The notes: generated from the sequence alone by a model not told the origin. Shown: positions 25,009-32,950, counted from the stretch's first letter. The stretch: DNA of 35,000 nt from Symbiodinium natans (GCA_905221605.1 CAJNDS010002390.1:375739-410738); one strand, 5' to 3'. Numbers and translations are program-made.

Positions 25009-25267
25009 GTAGCCATGAAGTAGGGTGCTAAGATCTCACAACTTATGCCAGGGGGGTTGAAGGTTTGAGGCATGTTGTTAGGGGCTTCAGGTTTCAGGTT
25101 CATAGTTCATGGCCTAGGGTTTGGGGTCTAGGGAGTTTCGGATGTGGGCACCCGAAGCAGCAGTCTCTTAGTTCCAAAGATCTTCTTCCCCATCCCTGGC
25201 ACTACCCGAACAAACCTTAAGACCCTGAACTCTGAACCTTAATCCTCCGGGGTTTAGGGTTTGGGGC

Positions 25268-25360
25268 TGGGATGTTCCCCCTCATACTCAAAAGAGATTT
25301 TCATAGAGGTACTCTGATCCCTTTTGAGGAGCTGTTAGTGAAAAGCGGCAACATCCCAAG
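25268..25360 (+). mobile_element. inverted-repeat element, family A copy 5
   Basis: Starts TGGGATGTTCCCC and ends GCAACATCCCAAG, with inner arms CAAAAGAGAT and ATCCCTTTTG. About 93 bp. Its last two bases form the AG in front of an exon-like segment, the same geometry as at 6416. Confidence 0.65.
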
Positions 25361-25451
25361 TGTAGGGTTGAGTCAGAGTGCTGGCCAGTTCGAGCGGGGA
25401 GTCCCTTCCGCCTCGTTCGGCTTCCGGCAAGGGGCACCTCGGACAAGAAAC
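25361..25451 (+). CDS. putative exon directly after an inverted-repeat element
   Basis: The frame reads VGLSQSAGQFERGVPSASFG then FRQGAPRTRN before TAG. An overlapping frame (ASSSGESLPPRSASGKGHLG, then QETRQ) runs to the telomere-like GTTTAGGG at 25459. The two frames cannot be separated by eye. Confidence 0.35.
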
Positions 25452-25456
25452 TAGGC

Positions 25457-25507
25457 AGGGTTTAGGGTTTAGGGTTTCGGGTTTAGGGTTTAGGGTTTCG
25501 GGTTTGA
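25457..25507 (+). repeat. TTTAGGG/TTTCGGG tract
   Basis: Seven units. Confidence 0.93.
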
Positions 25508-25510
25508 AGG

Positions 25511-25570
25511 TAGGCCCTTGGGATATTTCGTATTTTCCCTCATTGGGTTTAGGAGGATTCATATTCATGA
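25511..25570 (+). repeat. dispersed repeat R3, copy a
   Basis: TAGGCCCTTGGGATATTT, then TTGGGTTTAGGAGGATTCAT. Aligns with 34261-34320 over 60 bp without gaps. A shorter piece is at 25853-25880. Confidence 0.6.
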
Positions 25571-25657
25571 AGATTTTTCAGAGTGTTCTGAGGGCCATCC
25601 TAGTAGGTACTTGGAGGTTCATGAGCTATAACTGGGGTTATACGTCGGAGAAGTATA

Positions 25658-25727
25658 GCTATAAGAGGCTGTACACACTTATTCCGGGTACTTATACCCC
25701 TACTTATAACTACTCATGAACCCTCAG
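25658..25727 (+). repeat. dispersed repeat R2, copy b
   Basis: Partner of 8165-8231. This copy ends CCCTCAG followed by GTAAGA, a perfect donor-like junction. Confidence 0.6.
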
Positions 25728-25729
25728 GT

Positions 25730-25980
25730 AAGACCCTGGAATATTGGTCAAATGTCCTGCCTAGATGTGCATGTGAATTCTCTAGTCCAGGGTTTAGGCT
25801 TCGGTGGTTTAGGGTTAGGATCTCTTGGTATTTTCAACTGCACCTGTTGCAGGGTTTAAGAGGATTCACATTTAAGAATGCTGTATATTGTATTAGCTAT
25901 TTTTGTTTTTTGCTTAATAGGCCAACCTAGAACAGCTCCTAGCAGACCCTGGACCCGGTATTGTTGAAGGCTGTAGGGCC
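25730..25980. other. unique spacer
   Basis: Contains a loose third copy of the 12888 direct repeat (25773-25799) and an AT-rich patch at 25880-25920. No gene signal. Confidence 0.4.
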
Positions 25981-26027
25981 TAAGGTTTTACAGCCCCGTT
26001 TCTGGTGTGGAATACGGGCCTGACATG

Positions 26028-26245
26028 CGTGCATGCGTGGGCGTGCACGTGTGCGGGCGGGCGGGCATGCGGGCGTGCGGGCGTGCGGGCGTGCGGGCGT
26101 GCGGGCGTGCGGGCGTGCGGGCGTGCGTGCGTGCGGGCGTGCGGGTGTGTGGGCGGGCGTGCGGGCGTGAAGGCGTGCGGGCGTGAAGGCGTGCGGGCGT
26201 GCGGGCGTGCGGGCGTGCGGGCGTGCGTGCGTGCGTGGGTGTGCA
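26028..26245 (+). repeat. GTGCGGGC octamer microsatellite
   Basis: About 25 copies of the 8-bp unit GCGGGCGT with GTGAAGGC and GTGCGTGC variants. Spurious Ala/Arg/Thr/His frames occur on both strands. Confidence 0.95.
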
Positions 26246-26373
26246 TCTCTCTGTGTGTGTGGGTGTGAGTGTCTGTATGCAGCTTTCGAGTGAACAGGCG
26301 TGCTCAAGGTAAACAGGGACATTGTTGCCAAACAAGCCACCCCAAGTTTTGGGTTTAGGGTTTTAGGGTTGAG

Positions 26374-26459
26374 GATTTCCCGAGGCTCCAACGGAAGTTG
26401 ACAGAGATCCCCGAGACAAATGCTCCGGCCCCTTGGCCGCCTTGGCCCTACTATAGGGG
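26374..26459 (+). CDS. putative exon 1 of a split gene fragment
   Basis: After GGTTGAG the frame reads DFPRLQRKLTEIPETNAPAP then WPPWPYYRG up to GTCGGA at 26460, leaving two bases that join with C at 26587 to give a glycine codon. The upstream AG lies in TTTTAGGG-like DNA. A second frame (DRDPRDKCSGPLAALALL) is also open. Family unknown. Confidence 0.35.
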
Positions 26460-26586
26460 GTCGGATTTTTACGAACACTATTCCCTTGTGGTCCCATTTT
26501 TTCTATAATGGTCCCCCGAAACCCTATTCTAAAAATTATGGCCCCATAAGGCCCCTGCATTACACCCGCAATCTTCAACCCCACAG
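26460..26586 (+). mobile_element. introner-like intron with inverted arms (family H)
   Basis: 127 bp, GTCGGA to CTTCAACCCCACAG. GGGGTCGGATTTTTA at the left and TAAAAATTATGGCCCC (26530-26545) are inverse copies with a small gap. Joins the two flanking frames without a stop. Confidence 0.4.
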
Positions 26587-26640
26587 CGCAGGGCTTGTCA
26601 GCCTCTGCGCCCACAGCCCTGATGCGAAAGATCAGGAAAC
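26587..26640 (+). CDS. putative exon 2 of a split gene fragment
   Basis: Reads AGLVSLCAHSPDAKDQE after the shared glycine codon, then enters CCCTAAA repeats. No donor visible. Confidence 0.35.
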
Positions 26641-26770
26641 CCTAAACCCTAAACCCTAAACCCTAAACCCCAAACCCTAAACCCTAAACCCTAAACCCCA
26701 AACCCTAAACCCCAAACCCTAAACCCTAAACGCTCAACCCGAAACCCTGAACCCTAAACCCTAAGCCCTG
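26639..26770 (-). repeat. CCCTAAA array
   Basis: About 18 units with CCCCAAA and CCCGAAA variants. Confidence 0.94.
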
Positions 26771-27029
26771 GAAGGATGCCCTTGAGGGCCGGTAAGATAA
26801 ACACGGGCCTGGAATCTCTATTTCTTTGGGCCATTTCAGGGACCTTACATCTCCGAAAGGGGTTCTCAGAAAATCGGGCTTGGGGTTTAGGGAATCGGGT
26901 TTAGGGTTTAGGGTTTTGGGTTTAGGGTTTAGCCCTAAGTCCTAAGCCCTGCTCGCCTGTTGGCGATTTCAGGGCACTGGATTCGCTTGAGGTTCCGGGT
27001 TTCGGCTCGAACCTTCCCAAATGTTACCC

Positions 27030-27090
27030 CAAACCCCTGACCGCCAAACCCCAAACCCCAAACCCCCAAACCCTAAACCCCAAACCCCAA
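27030..27090 (-). repeat. CCCCAAA tract
   Basis: About eight irregular units. Confidence 0.8.
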
Positions 27091-27240
27091 TCCCTGAGCC
27101 CATGTGAAACCCCTCACTCATCCCCCCTCGAAAGGAGCGTAGGATCGTAGGGTGGAGGGCGACGAGTGGGGGTAACAGCCAGATTCTGTGCCCTCGTCGT
27201 CTTGGAAACAGGGGGTAGGTTTTTATTCGTACTTGATCTC

Positions 27241-27279
27241 TTTTTTTTTTTTTTTTTTTTTTTTGGGGGGGGGGGGGGG
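27241..27279 (+). repeat. T-run joined to G-run
   Basis: About 24 T followed at once by about 15 G. The surrounding 27100-27480 is unique sequence with no supported gene. Confidence 0.9.
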
Positions 27280-27484
27280 TTCCCATAATAAAGGATTACA
27301 GTATTTGGGGTATTGTGGGGACACCCTATTCTTTAAGGGCCATAGAACTTCCCTACTACCTACCCCTTTCCTGGGTTCCCCCCTCAAATAGCCGTAATTA
27401 GGCGGAGTTATCCTTAACTTAGGGGTGATAATATAAAAAAGGCTAGTAGGGGAACTCGTGATAAACCCCAAGTGAAGCTCTGCA

Positions 27485-27567
27485 GGTGACGTGCCGTGTG
27501 CAGTTTTTGCTCTTGGGGGAGGTGCCGACATTAGCTAGCATTGGGTTCACGGGTTCCGGGGCACCCC
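27485..27567 (+). CDS. putative exon, unknown protein
   Basis: After GAAGCTCTGCAG the frame reads VTCRVQFLLLGEVPTLASIG then FTGSGAP and enters CCCTAAA DNA. Hydrophobic stretch FLLLGEV. Family unknown. Confidence 0.3.
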
Positions 27568-27675
27568 TAAACCCGAAACCCTAAACCCCAAACCCTAAAC
27601 CCTAAACCCTAGACCCTAAACCCTAAACCCTAAACCCTAAACCCCCAAGCCCCTAAACCCCTAAACCCTATACCC
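27568..27675 (-). repeat. CCCTAAA array
   Basis: About 15 units with CCCGAAA, CCCTAGA and CCCCTAA variants. Confidence 0.94.
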
Positions 27676-27890
27676 GGGTTCAGGGTTTAGAATTTGGGGT
27701 TAGGGATTCAGTGCTTAGGGTTTTGAGGGAGACCCCTGCCAGCAGAACCGCAGTGAGAGCAACATTCTGTCAGTTTAGTTGGGGTTTGAGTTTTGGGATA
27801 TAGAGTCCGGCTTGGGGAACTGCCCAAGTGCTCAATCACCTGGCCAAATCGCTGTGTACTCGGCTGCATTTGGGGGTATACTACGGGGTA
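27676..27890. other. unique spacer
   Basis: Short TTTAGGG remnants then mixed sequence. 27808-27885 is open in two frames (one reads ELPKCSITWPNRCVLGCIWG) without splice signals. Confidence 0.3.
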
Positions 27891-28118
27891 AACCCTAAAC
27901 CCTAAACCCTAAACCCTAAACCCTAAACCCTAAACCCTAAACCCTAAACCCTAAACCCTAAACCCTAAACCCTAAACCCTAAACCCTAAACCCTAAACCC
28001 TAAACCCTAAACCTAACCCTAAACCCTAAACCCTAAACCCTAAACCCTAAACCCTAAACCCTAAACCCTAAACCCTAAACCCTAAACCCTAAACCCTAAA
28101 CCCTAAACCCTAAACCCC
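27891..28118 (-). repeat. long CCCTAAA array
   Basis: About 32 units, perfect except one deletion (CCTAACCCTAAA) near 28012. Confidence 0.98.
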
Positions 28119-28150
28119 TAGACCTTCAACCCGAAACTTTCAGTTCCCAG

Positions 28151-28297
28151 CACCCATGCCTCAAGAAGTTTGAGCTGGGGCGGGCTGAGTGTCTTGTTTT
28201 CAAGAGCTGTAAGCCTTGGGCTTGTGGTTCTCCCTCGCAAAGTAGGGGAGTGTGTGCGCGTGTTGCGGTCCAGGGCAGCGGCTCTTCGTACTACTGA
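28151..28297 (+). CDS. putative C-terminal exon, cysteine-containing protein
   Basis: Good acceptor ACTTTCAGTTCCCAG (to 28150). The frame is in phase 0 and reads HPCLKKFELGRAECLVFKSC, KPWACGSPSQSRGVCARVAV, QGSGSSYY and TGA. It has five cysteines in 48 residues. Another frame is also open (28170-28352), so the choice rests on the acceptor. Family unknown. Confidence 0.4.
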   Translation, partial: HPCLKKFELGRAECLVFKSCKPWACGSPSQSRGVCARVAVQGSGSSYY

Positions 28298-28346
28298 GTT
28301 CCGTAGGAGCTCTCTGAAGGTCTTCCAGGGGTTTTACAACCCGAAG

Positions 28347-28500
28347 CCCTAAACCCCTAAACCCCTAAACCCCTAAACCCCTAAACCCCTAAACCCCTAA
28401 ACCCCTAAACCCCTAAACCCCTAAACCCCTAAACCCTAAATCCTAAACCCCTAACCCCCTAAACCCCTAACCCCCTAAACCCCTAAACCCCTAAACCCTA
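28347..28500 (-). repeat. CCCCTAAA octamer array
   Basis: About 19 units of the 8-bp form, almost perfect to 28430. Confidence 0.96.
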
Positions 28501-28522
28501 CTTCCTTCATTCCCTCCCAAAG

Positions 28523-28605
28523 CTGGTCGGTATAGGAATGCGCGGTTGCTCCCACCCTGAGCTCCACAGCGTACCTCTGAGCACGAGCTCAAAAACCATA
28601 AGCCC
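28523..28605 (+). CDS. putative exon, unknown protein
   Basis: Acceptor CTTCATTCCCTCCCAAAG then LVGIGMRGCSHPELHSVPLS and TSSKTISPK into CCCTAAG DNA. Family unknown. Confidence 0.3.
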
Positions 28606-28719
28606 TAAGCCCTACAAACACAACCTAAACCCTAACCCCTAAAACTCAATCCTAACCTTTCCTAAACCCTAAATCTCGAACCTGAAGCCCGCGAACCCTA
28701 AGACCCGAGACTCCAACCG

Positions 28720-28860
28720 GTTTAGGGTTGAGGGTTCCGAGGGTTGCCATTGTTTCGAGGGTTTAGGGGGATAGGGTTTGGGGTTTAGGGTTTAGGGTTT
28801 AGGGTTGAGGGTTTAGGGTTTAGGGTTTAGGGTTTAGCGTTTAGGGTAGTTTAGGGTTTC
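28720..28860 (+). repeat. TTTAGGG tract
   Basis: About 15 units in broken groups. Confidence 0.88.
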
Positions 28861-28880
28861 GGGTTGCTGTTGTTGTGCAG

Positions 28881-28949
28881 GGCGTGAGGGACTTCGCTGG
28901 CTTTGTGGCTCCTTGGCTGGAACTGGACCTTTTGAACCATAGACCCTAG
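28881..28949 (+). CDS. putative terminal exon
   Basis: Strong acceptor GGTTGCTGTTGTTGTGCAG then GVRDFAGFVAPWLELDLLNH, RP and TAG, the stop falling within the first CCCTAGA unit. TTTAGGG DNA is upstream. Family unknown. Confidence 0.4.
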   Translation, partial: GVRDFAGFVAPWLELDLLNHRP

Positions 28950-29125
28950 AACCCTAGAACCCTAGAACCCCTAGAACCCTAGAACCCTAGAACCCTAGAA
29001 CCCCTAGAACCCTAGAACCCTAGAACCCTAGAACCCTAGAACCCTAAACCCGAAAACCCTAAATCCCCAAAACCCTAAAACCCTAAAACCCTAGAACCCT
29101 AAAACCCTAAAACCCTAAACCCAAA
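28945..29125 (-). repeat. CCCTAGAA / CCCTAAAA octamer array
   Basis: About 13 CCCTAGAA units (28947-29045) then CCCTAAAA units. Locally homogenised telomere-like variant. Confidence 0.93.
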
Positions 29126-29241
29126 ACCCTGAACCCTAAGTTCATAAATCCCGAAACCGAAATCCCTAGACCCTGAGTTCCTAAACTCTGAGTTCCTTCT
29201 CTGGACTTGCTCGGCTTTCGGGCGACCTACGACCTCAACTT

Positions 29242-29348
29242 GTGATTTCGCCCCCCCCCCCCCCTTTTACGGCAGTCCTTAATCAGGATTATAATCGGGG
29301 TGCGAGAATCCCTATTCAGGACTGTTGGTTTAAAGGGGAACATCCCAG
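29242..29348 (+). mobile_element. inverted-repeat element, family A copy 4, intron-like
   Basis: Right end GGGGAACATCCCAG, inner arms CAGTCCTTAATCAGGATT and AATCCCTATTCAGGACTG. The left end carries a run of 14 C where other copies have CCCC. A short frame DLLGFRATYDLN ends at GTGATT (29242) and the element ends in CAG (29348), so it has intron geometry of 107 bp. Confidence 0.6.
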
Positions 29349-29385
29349 TTAGGGTTTAGGGGCTTAGGGGTTTAGCGCACTGAAC

Positions 29386-29480
29386 ATGAAACTTGAAGCA
29401 GCTCCCCTGCTCAGACCACGACCGAAATGGCCGAGAACTATCTCGGGCCTTGTGCTGAGCTTCTGCACCGTTTTTTTTTT
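29386..29480 (+). CDS. putative exon or N-terminal segment
   Basis: ATG at 29386 starts MKLEAAPLLRPRPKWPRTIS then GLVLSFCT, a basic then hydrophobic order like a targeting sequence. The frame is open upstream too, so the ATG need not be the start. A T-run follows. Confidence 0.3.
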
Positions 29481-29568
29481 CAAGTTAGGTGTAGCTAACT
29501 TACCCAACCTTAAACTTTAGACCCTAAGCTCTAACCTCTAAACCCTGAGCATTCTCGTTGTTTTCTAG

Positions 29569-29610
29569 GTTTGCGTGGATCACGGTGGCTTAGGCATCAA
29601 CGTTGCACTT
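29569..29610 (+). CDS. putative 42-bp microexon
   Basis: A textbook acceptor (ATTCTCGTTGTTTTCTAG) and donor (GTAAGC) bound exactly 14 codons, VCVDHGGLGINVAL. Phase 0 at both ends. Family unknown. Confidence 0.5.
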
Positions 29611-29674
29611 GTAAGCCCTAAACCCTCAACCCAAAACCTGTACAAGGGGTTGTGGGTCCAGGGCGTAGGGTGTC

Positions 29675-29820
29675 AACCCTAAACCCTAAACCCCTAAACC
29701 CCTAAACCCTAAACCCCTAACCCCTAACCCCTAACCCCTAAACCCTAAACCCTAAACCCTAAACCCTAAACCCTAAACCCTAAACCCTAAACCCTAAACC
29801 CTAAACCCTAAACCCTAAAC
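29675..29820 (-). repeat. CCCTAAA array
   Basis: About 20 units, CCCCTAA forms first then perfect heptamers. Confidence 0.96.
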
Positions 29821-29895
29821 ACGACAGGATGAGCAAAGGTTGCTTCTTGGAATCTTGGGGTGTATAGGGCTCCAGACCCCAAACCCGAACCTTTA

Positions 29896-30028
29896 ACCCC
29901 TACACCCCTACACCCCTACACCCCTACACCCCTACACCCCTACACCCCTACACCCCTACACCCCTACACCCCTACACCCCAAACCCTAAACCCTAAACCC
30001 TAAACCCTAAACCCTAAACCCTAAACCC
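29896..30028 (-). repeat. CCCCTACA octamer array joined to CCCTAAA
   Basis: Ten perfect CCCCTACA units (29899-29978) followed without a break by seven CCCTAAA units. Confidence 0.97.
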
Positions 30029-30070
30029 TCTCTAACCTAGTATATTTAACGGCCAGTGGCTTCGCGGTTT

Positions 30071-30170
30071 TCAGCCAACAATTCGCGGACAAGCGCCAAC
30101 AATTCGCGGACATGCGCCAACATTTCGCGGACAAGCGCCGACATGCGCCAACAATTCGCGGACACGGGAC
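30071..30170 (+). repeat. 21-bp minisatellite
   Basis: Four to five copies of GCCAACAATTCGCGGACAAGC, one truncated. 21 bp keeps frame: plus reads ANNSRT, minus reads a heptad-like ALVRELL repeat. Neither has other support. C-runs of about 16 and 20 follow at 30190-30242. Confidence 0.85.
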
Positions 30171-30359
30171 CTTCGGGGACCCTCAGAAACCCCCCCCCCC
30201 CCCCAAACAATTGTCCCGGGACCCCCCCCCCCCCCCCCCCCCGCGGCGGCACGCCTCGGGACACCCGGGACATTCCCGGGCCTGCCCCCGGACGCCAGAA
30301 CGAGAGATCTTGAGTGTTTTGAAGGGTTTTACAAAATCGAACCAGGGCGGACAAGTTTA

Positions 30360-30480
30360 AAACGAGAAGTAAATTGTTTCATAACGTTATGGGATCCAAT
30401 GGGTGGGTGGGTCGATATTCGATACCTGGAGTAAGCAGCTCTACTAGTGAAATGCTTGGACTTGAGATGCTGAACCCTGA
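30360..30480. other. AT-richer unique spacer
   Basis: No telomere units or splice-bounded frame. Confidence 0.35.
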
Positions 30481-30532
30481 GCCCTAAACCCGAAACCCGA
30501 AACCCGAAACCCTAAACCCTAAATCCTAAACC
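30480..30532 (-). repeat. CCCGAAA/CCCTAAA tract
   Basis: Seven units, three of them CCCGAAA. Confidence 0.88.
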
Positions 30533-30628
30533 CGAGCTCATCTCAAGGCACGCGATTGCAAGCTTAGCGCCCAAGGACTTCAACCCTAAAACCCTAATCC
30601 CTAAACCCTAACCCCAAAAAACCCTAAG

Positions 30629-30711
30629 CTCCGCCTCCGAGGCGCCAGAGTGCTACCGAACAAAGGGATGGGCTTTCCACGACAAGCACTCTCAGCGACC
30701 CTCTGGCTGTG
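30629..30711 (+). CDS. putative exon using telomere-like acceptor and donor
   Basis: ACCCTAAG (acceptor) and GTTTAGGGG (donor, 30712) bound an 83-bp frame: SASEAPECYRTKGWAFHDKH then SQRPSGC. Both junctions fall inside telomere-like units, antisense upstream and sense downstream. Peptide looks natural. Family unknown. A second frame (KLRLRGARVLPNKGMGFPRQ) is also open. Confidence 0.45.
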
Positions 30712-30792
30712 GTTTAGGGGTTCAGGGGTTCAGGGGTTAGGGGTTAGGGGTTAGGGTTTAGGGTTTAGGGTTTAGGGTTTAGGGTTTAGGGA
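30712..30792 (+). repeat. TTTAGGG tract
   Basis: About 11 units, beginning with octamer GGTTCAGG forms. Confidence 0.93.
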
Positions 30793-30899
30793 TGGGCTTC
30801 AGATGCCCTAGGCCCTAAGCCCAAAGATAGGGACTTTAGAGCTCCTGGACCTCAATTTCTGGCTTAGAGTTCAGAAGGTGTTCCGGGGCAAGGCTTGCC

Positions 30900-31195
30900 A
30901 AACCCTAAACCCTAAACCCTAAACCCTAAACCCTAAACCCTAAACCCTAAACCCTAAACCCTAAACCCTAAACCCTAAACCCTAAACCCTAAACCCTAAA
31001 CCCTAAACCCTAAACCCTAAACCCTAAAACCTAACCCCTAAACCCTAAACCCTAAACCCTAAACCCTAAACCCTAAACCCTAAACCCTAAACCCTAAACC
31101 CTAAACCCTAAACCCTAAACCCTAAACCCTAAACCCTAAACCCTAAACCCTAAACCCTAAACCCTAACCCCTAAACTCTAAACCCTAAACCCTAG
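30900..31195 (-). repeat. long CCCTAAA array
   Basis: About 42 units with one slip (CCTAAAACCTAACCCC) at about 31023-31040. Confidence 0.98.
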
Positions 31196-31245
31196 ATCCA
31201 AAGGCAGTTATATGGGCCCTTGACATGGTCCCTTACCACCTTTCA

Positions 31246-31445
31246 AGGGTTTAGGGTTTAGGGTTCAGGGTTTAGGGTTTAGGGTTTAGGGTTTGGGGTT
31301 CAGGGTTTAGGGTTCAGGGTTTAGGGTATAGGGTTTTGGGTTTAGGGTTTAGGGTTCAGGGTTTAGGGTTTGGGTTTAGGGTTTAGGGTTTAGGGTTTAG
31401 GGTATAGGGTTTAGGGTTTCGGGTTTAGGGTTTAGGGTTTAGGGC
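31246..31445 (+). repeat. long TTTAGGG array
   Basis: About 28 units with TTCAGGG, TATAGGG and TTTTGGG variants. Faces the preceding CCCTAAA array across a 50-bp gap that holds a family-D-like end (AGTTATATGGGCCC). Confidence 0.95.
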
Positions 31446-31449
31446 ACAG

Positions 31450-31515
31450 CGCGGCGCTGGGAGTGCCATGGTGCTATCAAGGCACTCTTCAGCCTGGGCA
31501 GCCCAGTGGTCCTAG
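31450..31515 (+). CDS. putative exon ending at inverted-repeat element
   Basis: After GGGCACAG a frame reads AALGVPWCYQGTLQPGQPSG then P, up to CCTAG|GTAGGA (31516), which is also the left end of the family-E element. The alternative frame gives SSAWAAQWS, resembling KPLAAQWY at the end of the exon at 34804. Confidence 0.35.
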   Translation, partial: RGAGSAMVLSRHSSAWAAQWS

Positions 31516-31702
31516 GTAGGATAAGGGGGACCCTTAAAGGGGAAGCCTAAACCCTAAACCCTAAACCCTAAAGCCTAAACCCTAAAGCCTAGACCCTAAA
31601 CCCTAAACCCTAAACCCTAAACCCTAACCCTCTTCTGGCTCTCTTAAACAGGGACCTTATTCAGAGGGTCTATATCCCCAAGGGTCCCCCTTAATCCTAT
31701 TC
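31516..31702 (+). mobile_element. inverted-repeat element with nested CCCTAAA array (family E)
   Basis: Left arm TAGGATAAGGGGGACCCTTA (31517-31542) and right arm AAGGGTCCCCCTTAATCCTA (31676-31700) are near-perfect inverse copies. Between them sits an 84-bp CCCTAAA array (31547-31630). If 31516 is a donor, the nearest good acceptor is CTTCTCTACCAG at 31760. Confidence 0.6.
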
Positions 31703-31762
31703 CCTATGTCACACTATGTGGTGCCCTTCCTCCCTTTTGTTGGGTTCCCTTCTCTACCAGTT

Positions 31763-31830
31763 GCTTAAGAACCCCCCCCCCCCCCAAAATAGATAATATT
31801 CTTTCTGATAAGAGAAATATAGGGATTGTT
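31763..31830 (+). repeat. dispersed repeat R4, copy a
   Basis: GCTTAAGAACCCCC, AAAATAG and AATATAGGGA occur in the same order at 32072-32133. A run of 15 C here is shorter in the partner. Confidence 0.5.
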
Positions 31831-31840
31831 CGTTTTCATA

Positions 31841-31891
31841 ACCCTAAACCCTAAACCCCAAACCCTAAACCCTAAACCCTAAACCCTAAAG
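31841..31891 (-). repeat. CCCTAAA tract
   Basis: Seven units. Confidence 0.94.
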
Positions 31892-32071
31892 AAAGCAACC
31901 AACACACCCTGACGCCCTAAAATCAATGCGAAGGGCGAAAACCCTCAAAGCCTTCCTGAAGAGCCAAAACCTACTGTGTTGTAGGTTGCCTAAGAAGCCT
32001 ATAAGGGGAGTTCTGACACAATTAGAACCTGCGCAAAATGTAGGTTTCGGTTCTTCAGGTTTCAAGCTACT

Positions 32072-32133
32072 ATCTTAAGAACACCCCCCACCAAGCACAA
32101 AATAGTCTGCCTCATCAGGGCAATATAGGGAGT
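32072..32133 (+). repeat. dispersed repeat R4, copy b
   Basis: Partner of 31763-31830. Upstream, 31966-31990 holds a small hairpin (AACCTAC/GTAGGTT). Confidence 0.5.
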
Positions 32134-32137
32134 ATTA

Positions 32138-32189
32138 TGTATATATATATATATACATATGTATATATATATATATATATATATTATAT
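32138..32189. repeat. TA dinucleotide repeat
   Basis: About 25 TA units interrupted by TACATATG in the middle. Confidence 0.95.
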
Positions 32190-32295
32190 GGGGTTCTTGA
32201 ACAAATGACGCTTGAAAAGGTTATAGCCAGTTGTAATTGTGGTTGCCTCACTTACAACACCACTTGTAAGTACCAATGAACCTCCAAGTAAGGTT

Positions 32296-32424
32296 GAAAG
32301 CCAAAGAAGCAGCCCCTCAACTCCACGGGCGCCCCGTCAGGATAGGTTTTTGCTCTTCTGCCCGCGTGTCGATCGGGAAGACGGGCTCCAGCGCCCCGCC
32401 GTCATTAAACTCAAAACCCTTATG
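32296..32424 (+). CDS. putative exon, unknown protein
   Basis: Within a longer open frame, the GC-rich part reads SQRSSPSTPRAPRQDRFLLF, CPRVDREDGLQRPAVIKLKT and LM, then GTTTAGG at 32425. Good codon bias from 32320. The start is not defined. Family unknown. Confidence 0.35.
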
Positions 32425-32449
32425 GGTTTAGGAGTTACTTGGGGTTTAG

Positions 32450-32620
32450 GGTGCAGGGTTTTGGGATGTCTAGTAGCGCACTTATTCCTTTTTTTGCTTC
32501 TTCCTTTTTTGTTTCTTTGCCTTTTTCTTTATTATCATTCTTCTTCTTCTTATTATGAGTATGTTATTATTATCTTTTTTATTTCTGTTTTGGGGGGGGT
32601 GGGCGGGAAGCAGGTTCCCT
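32450..32620. other. T-rich microsatellite-like stretch
   Basis: CTTCTTCTT, TTATTATTA and TTTTTTC runs, then a G-run at 32592. No gene signal. Confidence 0.5.
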
Positions 32621-32879
32621 TATTAACCCCGTAAAAAGCAGGCAAGTGCGCCCTTTCTAATCCTAGGTGACTGGGCAACAGTTTACTTGGAGGTGCCCCA
32701 ATAATCTCTGTGATTGTAACTCGTAACCCAAGTCTCCTCAAAGTCCCCAATCGGGGGGCATTCAGGGTCAGGGTTTTACCCTGAAACTCTGAAACTTAAA
32801 CCTAAGCCCTAAACCCTTAAACCTACACCCGAAAACCTAAACGCAGAGTGTAGGGTTAGGTTTTTTTTTTTTCTGAAAG

Positions 32880-32950
32880 GGACTTGGAGCTTCGCTCCTG
32901 TATCACGCTGCCAGGGCGTGTTTTCACCCTTGCCTACACCCTAAACCCTA
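32880..32950 (+). CDS. putative exon after a T-tract acceptor
   Basis: A 12-T tract and CTGAAAG (32879) form a good acceptor. One frame reads GASLLYHAARACFHPCLHP, another LELRSCITLPGRVFTLAYT. The frame is undecided and it runs into CCCTAAA. Confidence 0.3.

Noticed and set aside
25939-26478. 179-codon minus-strand frame rich in HARTPARP
   Set aside because: Translation of an 8-bp GC microsatellite; equivalent frames exist in the other phases.
30046-30354. Minus-strand coiled-coil-like ALVRELL protein and plus-strand ANNSRT/poly-proline protein
   Set aside because: A 21-bp repeat keeps any frame open and C-runs give poly-proline or poly-glycine. No flanking exon signals were found.
30900-31445. 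A true chromosome end or telomere-telomere fusion point
   Set aside because: Facing CCCTAAA and TTTAGGG arrays do occur here, but both continue into unique sequence and similar switches recur dozens of times in the window.
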